A DNA stretch of 64,000 nt from Anthracocystis setariae (taxonomy: Eukaryota; Basidiomycota; Ustilaginomycetes; Ustilaginales; Ustilaginaceae), in the NCBI GenBank assembly GCA_928724745.1, contig CAKMXJ010000011.1:586233-650232 (forward strand), written 5' to 3'. The notes under the pieces were generated by a model. It searched no databases and was not told where the DNA came from. It was given only the letters and a program-made list of their open reading frames with translations. Positions 43,312 to 52,183 of this stretch are shown here, one piece after another (the stretch's first letter is position 1; each line of letters begins with the position of its first letter). Made by a program: the position numbers and the translations under genes.

Positions 43312-44791
43312 TCCTGAGTTCTCCAGACTCGCATTCCTTGCACATGTACTAGCACAGCATGAGTCCACGCAACAATAGGGAGGTTTTGGTACGCCCTCAT
43401 ATGGGTGGATTTGACCTCGCTTATGCACAATTTCAAATCCTGTGCATGATTGTGAGTTCACCAAGTTACCCTAGACCGTTGTATGGGACGTTAGCCCTTA
43501 CCAAGATGCCCCAGACAATGCCTTGAGGGTGATTAAGGGTCAATGTGTTGGATCCGAGCAATGAAGGCTGTTTTTGTTCAATGAGAGTCCAAAAAGTGTG
43601 TGTTTTGTTGCCATTGGCCTGAGTACTCACCCAAACAATCTGTTACAGGCAGCGAAGCCGAGGCGGCGGAAAACTGGCTTTTCGGCCGCCCTCGGCTCAC
43701 GCGCGGTTAAAAGGGCTACGGTCGACCGTCCTCGCATTCGGGTGAGGGGAGGCGCGTGGCCAACAGTACGCCGAATTTAGCAGTGGCGGTACTCACGGGG
43801 GGCAAAGTTGGAGCGGTGGAAAACACGCTTCTCGGCCGCTCTCGGAGTGAGTGCGGCTCAGAGAGTCTCTTTCAGCCGTTTTTGCCCATAGCGATCGGAT
43901 TGCGGCCGTTCGACAACGCCAAGACGCCGGAATCGCGACAACGCCATCTTGAGGCGATCAGCAGTTGAGGGACACCATCTCAGGCGCTCTCATAGGCTTG
44001 GAGGTGATCTGCTGCTTGTACTACGGTCAGTACATGCACACACGCAGGCCGTGCAGCTAGACAATAGGCTAGCGCTGGATTGGCCTTGTCATAGGGGCTT
44101 GGAGCGGTCCTACTTAATGTCTCCTCATCTGGTTCGAAGTGGATGAGCTCCTCATCCACTCTACTTCTTACAACACAGTCTTTAAGCTCAGTATAGCTTC
44201 TTAACGTCGTCTTCACGATCATTCAGTTTCTAGTTCAGTAAGTTGCAATACAAGTAGCATTGCAGCTTCCTCGCGTGCCTCCGTTCAAGTCGGAGAACAG
44301 CTAGACCTCGTCGGTACCGGTATCGACACCGCAGCGCGTAAACGCTGCCTACAAGCTGACATCGGGACGTCAGGCCCTACGCCGTCGCCGTAACAGCTTG
44401 GTGATCACTCCCAGTGTTCACCTAATCATCTGAACAGCTTCCTGTCTCGTCAAGAGCGCTCGCGGGACACCAAGCTAACACACCGTAATACCGAGTACGC
44501 CGTGCTGCCTCTGAACGGAGCGCCAACAGTGTCAGTCGGTAATAGGACAAATGCGGTCGAGAAACTCACACTCCGCCGCCGCGGAATCGAGTGCGGCTTA
44601 ATAGTCCTCATCGGGCCGCCGGCGTACCTGCGCAACCCACCTCGTACTTCTCAGTTGCACAGGCGTATATCACAAACTCGGCGGCCCAGCCCCGCAAAAC
44701 CGCACCGCGCTCGAACCAAGATCGGCCTATTTACCAGGCGCCCGACCGCTGACATTAGAGTGGATCGTTCAAGCAGCGCCCCATACTCGAC
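43312..44791. other. Degenerate repeat-rich DNA, possible retroelement 5' region
   Basis: No intact gene is seen. The segment contains two diverged copies of a GGCGGAAAAC...CGGCCG(C/T)CCTCGG motif at about 43665 and 43810. It precedes the gag-like frame and may include a decayed LTR and leader, but no matching second LTR exists in the window. Confidence 0.35.
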
Positions 44792-45355
44792 ATGTCCGAC
44801 GCAGCTGCGCCGCGAGGCAGTACTCCTCGCAGTCGGGCTTCGTTGCCTCCTGCAGCGAACCCGGAACCATTGCTGCAAGGCTTAATTGAGGACATACGAC
44901 TTCAGATGAAGGAGGTCCACAATCAACGCATGGTTTACGAAGCTAGTCGACAGGAGGCCATGCTGAAAGAGAGTCAGGACCGACTCCGCTTCCAGGAGAA
45001 GCTCTACACACTCCTGGACCAGGCGACCGGCTTCAAGTCGTCGTCCATGCCCCTGATAGCTACTCCAGCTACTTCGCGACCCCTCACGGCGCAACAGGAG
45101 GAGATCCTCGCGCTCAAGGCCGAGATCGCAGACCTCAGGGAGCTGATCAAGCCAGCTCTACGCCGAGGGGGTGAGTCGGAGGCCGCTGCCATCGCCCCTG
45201 GACTCGAAACGCAAGAGGAGAGGTCGTATACCATGTATGATGACCCTCGGCGCACTGCCCCGCTGGGCAGCTCCACTCCCGCCCGTCGGCCAGCGTCGTC
45301 AGGCCTACGTTGGAACGACGAGTACAGTCAAGAGGACTTGTATTCAACATCCACC
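44792..45355 (+). pseudogene. Truncated gag-like gene fragment
   Basis: About 188 codons are open from an ATG at 44792. The product is Gln/Glu-rich with a predicted coiled coil (residues about 30-75 and 98-120), followed by a Ser/Pro/Arg-rich region with YDDPRR. This layout resembles the N-terminal part of gag proteins of fungal LTR retrotransposons, but no zinc knuckle, protease or reverse transcriptase follows. The frame is cut where S1 repeat DNA begins at 45356; reading on adds a short tail, GGLNYKQGRVA, from the repeat. The retroelement origin is inference; it could be a truncated cellular coiled-coil gene. Confidence 0.4.
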
Positions 45356-45880
45356 TTACAAGGGGGTCTGAATTACAAACAGGGTAGGGTTGCTTAATAA
45401 AAGTTGTTCATCTACCCAAAATAGGTATATTTGATTACTTAACCCTACGCAAGTTGCATAATAAAATGTTGCTGTACGGCTCCGTCAATATCGGCCCGAC
45501 TCGACTCGGGTTGGCAAAAATTTCACTTTTCAGGGACGCACCCATAGTAAACTATGGCTCAAATAGGCCCAAATGAACACCCTGAAACTCCCATGGAAGG
45601 GCGCAAAGTGGTTGTGGAGCTATGGCCGACTTGTTGTTTTTGGAGATTTTGGTCGAAGCTCCAAGGGTCCCCCCTTTGAAAGTGGGAAAATGGACCACCT
45701 CCAATCTCCACGCTAGCTTAATCAAACTTGCTCACACATGCTAGGAGATGCTAGCAGTGAAGTTTCAGAGGGAGTGCACCCCTGGTTGCTGAGATACGGT
45801 GACTCGGGTTTTGACCCCGACCCAACCCTGACCCTACGTGACCATGTCAGGGACGTTGGAGGTGGACCTCCTCCCATCTC
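45356..45880. repeat. Subtelomeric repeat S1, copy a (525 bp common part)
   Basis: It starts TTACAAGGGGGTCTGAATTA, the fixed left boundary of all six S1 copies. It matches copy b (47013-47537) over 525 bp with few differences. Here it continues to the right without a telomeric tract, so this may be the longest version of S1. No coding capacity is apparent. Confidence 0.88.
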
Positions 45881-46265
45881 TACGCTACACTAATAAGACT
45901 TCCTTCTATATGCTAGGAGAGGACAGCATCAGAGTTTCAGAGCAGTTGGTGGAGTGTGTGCGGTGGTATGATCACTTACGTGTCTCACCGATACCGACAC
46001 GAGTCCGATACGTGAAAGTTGAAGTCATTGGATCTCTACGCTACCTTAATGGAAGTTGGTGACGCACTATAGGAGACACTGGAGCCAAAGTCTCAGGCTC
46101 TGGCGGTCTCTGGTGTGGCAGCTACAGTGACTCCGAGTCTCACCGATTCCACACGGTGGCTGCTCAAGCTATGTTGCACACTCTCACACGGTATGTTAAC
46201 TATTTACAAGGTATTTTTTTGGGTTTTTTGTGTTATACTATATACATAGGGTCAGGTCAGGCACA
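45881..46265. repeat. Degenerate tandem repeat extending S1 copy a
   Basis: A block beginning ATCTC(T/C)ACGCTA recurs at about 45705, 45876 and 46029 with spacing of about 150-170 bp, each followed by a diverged AGGAGA...TTTCAGAG stretch. It looks like an old tandem repeat. Nothing coding is seen. Confidence 0.5.
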
Positions 46266-46994
46266 TCACAGGCTCAGGATCTCATAGTGGTTGCCGCCCA
46301 GGTGGATGAGCCCCAGGTACGGCCCACTGTCTCCACCAGGATAGGTGGAGTGCTGACCATGCTGGTCAGAGAAGACCCACAGCGCCTTGCTGTAGGCCTC
46401 TGCCAGCCCAAGGAGGGCCAGCTCGTCCCCCCAGGTGCCCATCTTGGCCATCTCAGTGAGCCAGGCCTTGGCTCCGAGATGTCCGGCACCCTCCACCGCG
46501 TAGGCAGCCACCAAGTGTGGCCTGCCCCGCAGGACCTCCACCGCCATTGCCCTGGCCTCCATGTGCCTGTCCTGGGTGCCATACACATGCTGGCTGACAG
46601 CCCTGAACATGCAGTTGCCATCCTTGGCAATGGAGGTCGACCGCTGGACCCCCGGCAGACCCGGCACAGCCACCATGGCTGGCAGGGGGGAGTGGCACTC
46701 CAGCATTGGAGTCCACTGCAGCTCCACCACCACCTCCAGGGCTGGAGAGCGCTCCACTGTGGCCCTGGGACGCAGCTGCATGGTGGTCGTGGCAGCTGGA
46801 GCGTCCGGAGTGGGCACGCGCTCCATGTCCGGCAGCCCGTTGGCTGGCGTGGGCGACCTCTCCGGCGGAGGCGCCTGGAACTCCTCCGGTAGCTCCAACT
46901 CCTCCAAGGCCACCTGGTGGAGGATGAACTCCCTGGCCTGCTTCTGGTTCAGCTTGGCACCACACTGGGTGCACTTCAGCCTGAACTGCTTCAC
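46266..46994 (-). pseudogene. 5'-truncated OTU cysteine protease gene with half zinc ribbon
   Basis: The reverse strand encodes 242 residues ending at 46266. The OTU core is clear: KDGNCMFRAVSQHVYG with D125 and C128, a WGDELALLGLAEAY block and GGNHYEIL with H236. The first residues, FRLKCTQCGAKLN, are half of a zinc ribbon and align with the second half of the gene X ribbon (WVLRCSECDRRLN). There is no ATG: the frame runs straight into telomeric repeats at 46996 and meets a stop, so the 5' part of the gene has been lost and replaced by telomere sequence. OTU proteases remove ubiquitin. Since the catalytic residues remain, the intact relative elsewhere in the genome is probably active. Confidence 0.75.
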
Positions 46995-46995
46995 A

Positions 46996-47015
46996 TAGGG
47001 TTAGGGTTAGGGTTA
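46996..47015 (+). repeat. Interstitial telomeric tract 1
   Basis: Three TTAGGG units join the truncated OTU gene to S1 copy b. Confidence 0.95.
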
Positions 47016-47537
47016 CAAGGGGGTCTGAATTACAAACAGGGTAGGGTTGCTTAATAAAAGTTGTTCATCTACCCAAAATAGGTATATTTGATTACTTAAC
47101 CCTACGCAAGTTGCATAATAAAATGTTGCTGTACGGCTCCGTCAATATTGGGCCAACTCAACTCGGGTTGGCAAAAATTTCACTTTTCAGGGACGCACCC
47201 ATAGTAAACTATGGCTCAAATAGGCCCAAATGAACACCCTGAAACTCCCATGGAAGGGCGCAAAGTGGTTGTGGAGCTATGGCCGACTTGTTGTTTTTGG
47301 AGATTTTGGTCGAAGCTCCAAGGGTCCCCCCTTTGAAAGTGGGAAAATGGACCACCTCCAATCTCCACGCTAGCTTAATCAAACTTGCTCACACATGCTA
47401 GGAGATGCTAGCAGTGAAGTTTCAGAGGGAGTGCACCCCTGGTTGCTGAGATACGGTGACTCGGGTTTTGACCCCGACCCAACCCTGACCCTACGTGACC
47501 ATGTCAGGGACGTTGGAGGTGGACCTCCTCCCATCTC
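47013..47537. repeat. Subtelomeric repeat S1, copy b
   Basis: This 525-bp copy has the same left boundary as the others and ends at CCCATCTC, followed directly by TTAGGG repeats. Confidence 0.92.
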
Positions 47538-47562
47538 AGGGTTAGGGTTAGGGTTAGGGTTA
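47538..47562 (+). repeat. Interstitial telomeric tract 2
   Basis: About four AGGGTT units separate S1 copy b from module C. Confidence 0.95.
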
Positions 47563-48690
47563 CATAGGGGTATCCTTTGTGAGTTATGGTGATCATTTGG
47601 TACCGTTGGAAAGCTCTCATCCTGTAGATTGTGATCAGAAAATTTTGGCGAAATCGTTTGCATACTTTTTTGCGAAATTACGTAAACGTAGGTCCACGCG
47701 TACACTTTGGCTGGGGGCGTCGATGAGGAAGCAAAACCCTGGGGGTTTTTTTATGTCAGTTTGTGCAGTATATAGACAGACTTGGGAACACAAACACCAG
47801 GCACGGTGGCTGCACCGTAGCGGGCGTAGTTGATGTAAATGTACGTCTGCGCGTACATGTTGGCTGGTGGCGACAGTGAGCAAGCCAAACTTTGGGGGCT
47901 GCTTGGGGTCAGTGTGTGCACTATATGGGTACACTTTGTCATGCAAAGGCTTGGTGCAGTAGCTGCAGCGTAGGGGCCGCAGATGGGGAGTCAAGTTTGA
48001 CTCATGGAGGATCCCGAGCTTCCCGAGCTTCCCGAGCTATTCCGACGCATTCCGAGCTCCCCGAGGTGATTTTCCGAGTTTCCGTGTCGGAAAATTTTTT
48101 TGGTTTTTTGCAATGACAGATTGTGTTAATTGGCACAATCTAACAAATCTGGAAATGTCGGAAAATTTCCGCTTTTTTTTGCAATGCAGAACGTGTTACT
48201 CAACGCAATCTAACATGTTCAAGAACGTCCAAAATTCTCGCTTTTTTGCGGTGTCGGATTGTGTTGATGATGTTGATCGAACACATCCGGTGTCGCCAAA
48301 GAGCACTGAGAACGGCGTGTTTGGAAGATGAGGATGGTAGCTGCGTGCCTTGGCAAGCGAGCTTTTTTGAAGCGGGCAACGAAGCTTCTATGGCGGTCCT
48401 CTTGTGTGATGGCTTGCCTTAGGGTTGCATAGCAACATTTGAACTGCCAGCATACCGATCAAGACTTGGCTCGTGTTGCTGCATGGTCTGGCGAGGAAGG
48501 ATGGGAAAGAGAACAGAGCACAGGAAGATGGCTAGGGGCCACCTGTGACGAGTCGAGTTGACTATATACTTCCCCAAGGTTCCCGACCCTCGGAAATGGT
48601 CGGCAGGATCGGAAGGCACGGGAATGGCCACGGGAAGCACGGAAACGCGTTCCATATCCAGGGTCCAATTTCGGAATTTCGGAAATTCCA

Positions 48691-48984
48691 CGGGCAGGCA
48701 CGGGAGGCACGGGTAGCTTAGCCTGAGCACGGGAATGTGCTCGGAAGCCAGGGCTCAATTTGAAAATTTCAGAAATTCCACGGACAGGCACGGGAGGCAC
48801 GGGTAGCTTGGCCTGAGCACGGGAATGTGCTCGGAAGCCAGGGCTCAATTTGAAAATTTCAGAAATTCCACGGACAGGCACGGGAGGCACGGGTAGCTTG
48901 GCCTGAGCACGGGAATGTGCTCGGAAGCCAGGGCCCAGTTTGAAAATTTCAGACATTCCACGGGCAGGCACGGGAGGCACGGGG
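48691..48984 (+). repeat. 90-bp tandem array, three full units and a partial fourth
   Basis: Units start at 48691, 48781, 48871 and 48961 with C(G)GGCAGGCACGGG. The period of 90 bp is a multiple of three, so the reverse strand shows a 30-residue protein repeat that is probably not a gene. The last unit is interrupted at 48985-48993 by GGTTAGGGT, after which TAGCTTGG of the unit continues. Confidence 0.88.
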
Positions 48985-48993
48985 GGTTAGGGT
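48985..48993 (+). repeat. Telomeric micro-insertion inside a 90-bp unit
   Basis: The bases GGTTAGGGT interrupt the CACGGG-TAGCTTGG junction found intact in the other three units. No repeat sequence appears to be lost. Confidence 0.65.
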
Positions 48994-49091
48994 AGCTTGG
49001 TCTGACCATAGTAGCACCTCGGGAAGCACGGGACAACACGGTGTTGCCTCGGCAATGCGTCCGACTCGGATTTCACACAGAGGCAAAAACA

Positions 49092-49099
49092 TATAAATA
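49092..49099 (+). promoter_or_regulatory. TATA box of the module C gene X relative
   Basis: TATAAATA lies about 110 bp upstream of the ATG at 49210, comparable to the TATA boxes of the A and B copies. Confidence 0.55.
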
Positions 49100-49209
49100 C
49101 AGACCCATTTCATTTCAACCCTAACTCTAACGGAACCATCCATTCCGAGGTTACTGACCCCCTTATTCCGAACATCCCGAGCCTCCCGAGCCTCCCGAGC
49201 CTCCCGATC

Positions 49210-50585
49210 ATGCCAAAGCTACGGAAAAGTCCCCGATTCAAAGCCCGAGTCAAGGTAAGCTCAAACATCCCAAAGCTTGTTGTCACCAAACCCCGAAGGC
49301 CCCCGAAGAAGCGCAAGCCTCCGAAAAAATGTTCCGACCCACGGAATGTCCCCTCCGAATCACCCGAGCCCACCGAGCCCTCGGTTGTTGTGCTGATTCC
49401 CAACACCAAATTTCCGAGGTTACCGACCCCACCCGAGGAGCCTATCCCCGAGCCACCGGACAATCCGTATGACACCGACTATTCCGACCATCCCGAAGAG
49501 AATGAAGAGGAGGCCATGGAGGTTGCCGAGCATCCCGAGCATCTCGAGCATCCCGAGCATCCCGAGCATCCCGAGTGGACGGAAGGTGATGAAGAGGTGG
49601 TGACCGAAGCTCTACCAGCACCCGACCTACCCGATGCATCTAATCCACTTACCGAGCCTGGTGCCGAAATCCCGACCTTGGACAAGCTCGGGAAGGATGG
49701 TCCCGAGGATGTTGATGCTTGGAATATCACGGTATACCCCTCGGACCTGGCTCGGATCCACGGAAGAAGCATCACATTGGTTCGGTTGGTATCCCGAGCC
49801 CCGTACCCAATCATCCGAGACCACGGAATGTACCGAGACTGGGTGTACTTGGCCCAAGGGGTCGGGTACCTGAAGATTGAGCCTCGGTTCAAGTTTCCGA
49901 TGGTTCGGGCTCTGCAGCAGCACCTCAGTATACAACCAAACCAGTTCGGAATCGCATTTTCCGCGGGTTGCCCCACGGTAACCATCGGAATGCTCATTCA
50001 AGCACTCGGGAAGGTCGGATGTGACTCGGTGCGCATCCAGGCGTACGGAATGAAGCTTGCACTCTCGGGAGTGTACACGGAACCAGCCAATCCCGAGCAC
50101 CCGCTCTCGGGAACAAACTGATGGGACCTCGGGGTCAGCTATGACAGTGCAGACATATGGATGGTCGCATTCCGAACCCCGAACAAGCCAAACCGAAGCT
50201 TCCCGATGCTGACCCCCCTCGGGAGGGGCTTCGGAGGAGTAGACATGCAGCTCAGGCATCCCGAGGGGTACGGAATGCAGCTGAAGATCTACCCGAGGCT
50301 AGTTCATGCTCTCAAGGCATTCAACAGCAAGATGGCAAGGTCGGAACCTCGGAGCATGAAAACAGTTCGGAAAAGACTGACCTCGGTGCGTCGGTTGGTG
50401 GAAGATCTGGCTTCCGTGCCTCCCGAGATGCTCGGGGGGCTTCGGATGGAGGTCTCGGTTCGGGGTGCCACCCTTTCCGAGGCTGTGAAGTCAATCCAAG
50501 GCATCCCGTACCTTTCGCTTCCGACTTATATGCATGCCGAGCGACCGTGGTCCCGAGGCCTTCAGCTCCGACTCTATACAGTACG
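49210..50585 (+). pseudogene. Broken gene X relative in module C
   Basis: The protein is collinear with gene X of modules A and B: a basic Pro/Lys-rich N-terminus (PRRPPKKRKPPKK), an acidic segment with a repeated EHPEHPEHPE run, then the conserved core (EDVDAWNITVYP, IQPNQFGIAFSAGCPTVTIG, HPLSGTN). An in-frame TGA at 50119-50121 stands where A and B have ACG in NTWDLG. The frame continues with good similarity (FGGVDMQL, MARSEPRSM, SVPPEMLGGLRMEV) up to 50585, where telomeric repeats replace the last third including the zinc ribbon. It therefore has both a nonsense change and a terminal truncation. Confidence 0.82.
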
Positions 50586-50598
50586 AGGGTTAGGGTTA
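50586..50598 (+). repeat. Interstitial telomeric tract 4
   Basis: Two AGGGTT units cap the truncated gene in module C and lead into S1 copy c. Confidence 0.93.
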
Positions 50599-50728
50599 CA
50601 AGGGGGTCTGAATTACAAACAGGGTAGGGTTGCTTAATAAAAGTTGTTCATCTACCCAAAATAGGTATATTTGATTACTTAACCCTACGCAAGTTGCATA
50701 ATAAAATGTTGCTGTACGGCTCCGTCAA
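50596..50728. repeat. S1 copy c (133 bp)
   Basis: It has the fixed left boundary but is cut after CTCCGTCAA and joins copy d through only GT, without a full telomeric unit. Confidence 0.9.
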
Positions 50729-50730
50729 GT

Positions 50731-51098
50731 TTACAAGGGGGTCTGAATTACAAACAGGGTAGGGTTGCTTAATAAAAGTTGTTCATCTACCCAAAATAGG
50801 TATATTTGATTACTTAACCCTACGCAAGTTGCATAATAAAATGTTGCTGTACGGCTCCGTCAATATCGGCCCGACTCGACTCGGGTTGGCAAAAATTTCA
50901 CTTTTCAGGGACGCACCCATAGTAAACTATGGCTCAAATAGGCCCAAATGAACACCCTGAAACTCCCATGGAAGGGCGCAAAGTGGTTGTGGAGCTATGG
51001 CCAACTTGTCGTTTTTGGAGATTTTGGTCGAAGCTCCAAGGGTCCCCCCTTTGAAAGTGGGAAAATGGACCACCTCCAATCTCCACGCTAGCTTAATC
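50731..51098. repeat. S1 copy d (368 bp)
   Basis: It has the fixed left boundary and is cut after GCTTAATC, then capped by TTAGGG repeats. Confidence 0.92.
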
Positions 51099-51125
51099 TT
51101 AGGGTTAGGGTTAGGGTTAGGGTTA
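51099..51125 (+). repeat. Interstitial telomeric tract 5
   Basis: Four TTAGGG units lie between S1 copies d and e. Confidence 0.95.
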
Positions 51126-51268
51126 CAAGGGGGTCTGAATTACAAACAGGGTAGGGTTGCTTAATAAAAGTTGTTCATCTACCCAAAATAGGTATATTTG
51201 ATTACTTAACCCTACGCAAGTTGCATAATAAAATGTTGCTGTACGGCTCCGTCAATATCGGCCCGACT
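51123..51268. repeat. S1 copy e (146 bp)
   Basis: It has the fixed left boundary and is cut within GGCCCGACT, then capped by telomeric repeats. Confidence 0.92.
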
Positions 51269-51288
51269 TAGGGTTAGGGTTAGGGTTA
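51268..51288 (+). repeat. Interstitial telomeric tract 6
   Basis: Three TTAGGG units form the left border of module A. Confidence 0.95.
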
Positions 51289-52107
51289 CACTTGGTTTCC
51301 CTTGTGAGTTATGATGATCTGATGGTACCGTTGGAAAGGTCTTTCAATATCCCGCATGTAAAAAAAATTTTGGACCGGCACTTGCACGCGTTACGGTGGA
51401 GGTACAGCAAATGTAGGTCTACGCGATGACTTTGGCAGGTGGCGATGATGAGGAACCATAACTCATCCACTTGCACCCTACAGGCAGGTGGAGGGGACCA
51501 TTTGACCAAGGCCATGCAAAATCTGGATGCTGTAGCGTGATTTGTTGATATATGAGAGGCCTCGGGAGTTTTCCATGGGCTCCGAAGCTCGGGAGACATG
51601 TGCGGGCAGTGCAGAGAGAGCCTCGGACGCGTCGGTAATTAAATTGAATATTCAGTTGGAGCTCGGCAACTGCCCGAAGGCTCTTGCAGCCTCGGGTGTT
51701 GTTACAGAAGTATGCCCGAAGCTCGGGAGGCTCGGAAGGATTGATGGTGAGACAAAGTTTTCTCTTGGCACTAGATGGAGTGTGCTCGGGCACAGGCAGA
51801 AAATGCCAGAAACCCTCGGGAGCTGGACATGTCTTCGGGCTCCTAAGCAGATTGGTCCGAAGGCTTCGGGCCATTTGCACGTGCTTCGGGTATACTTGTC
51901 CGGGTTCCGAGATGCCGACCCTGTCCGTGCCAGCCGAGAGATGTGCACATGGGGAATAAATAAATAATGAAGGAAATAAGTGGAAAAGAATAGAGGCACC
52001 AAAATCCATGCGGGAGCCTCGGTGGCTTCGGAGGCTGAAGAGATGAGCTTCGGGTCCTTCAGTATTCCTCGGGCACATTGATCATTTCCGAAGGTGGCTG
52101 CAAAAAG

Positions 52108-52116
52108 TATATATAA
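52108..52116 (+). promoter_or_regulatory. TATA box of gene X, module A
   Basis: TATATATAA lies about 70 bp upstream of the ATG at 52184, a good position for a core promoter. The identical element occurs in module B. Confidence 0.7.
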
Positions 52117-52183
52117 GAGCCGATGGTGCCGAGCCAGGGCCGTTGACCCCTGACTTGAAACCATCCCCACCAAACCAGCAGCA

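Larger units (their letters stand above)
47563..50585 (+). repeat. Subtelomeric module C (S2 family, diverged and truncated)
   Basis: The left end (GTGAGTTATGGTGATCATTTGG) is a diverged version of the left ends of modules A and B. It contains a diverged internal duplication of about 150 bp at 47690-47990 (ACGTAGGTCCACGCG versus ACGTCTGCGCGTACA), a CCGA-rich stretch, a 90-bp tandem array and a broken gene X relative. Its right end is cut inside that gene and capped by TTAGGG at 50586. TCGG/CCGA words are phased as in A and B. Confidence 0.8.

Noticed and set aside
44262..44300. tRNA-like T-arm (CTCCG-TTCAAGT-CGGAG)
   Set aside because: A matching acceptor stem and a convincing D-arm are missing at the required distance, so it is treated as chance within retroelement-like DNA.
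48459..48980. Minus-strand 173-codon frame with a 30-residue protein repeat
   Set aside because: It follows from a 90-bp tandem array whose period is a multiple of three. There is no promoter, conserved motif or homologous frame in modules A and B.
51419..52078. 219-codon minus-strand frame, duplicated at 56858-57517
   Set aside because: It lies over the promoter region of gene X. Its presence in both copies follows from the duplication, and the nucleotide changes alter its residues freely.
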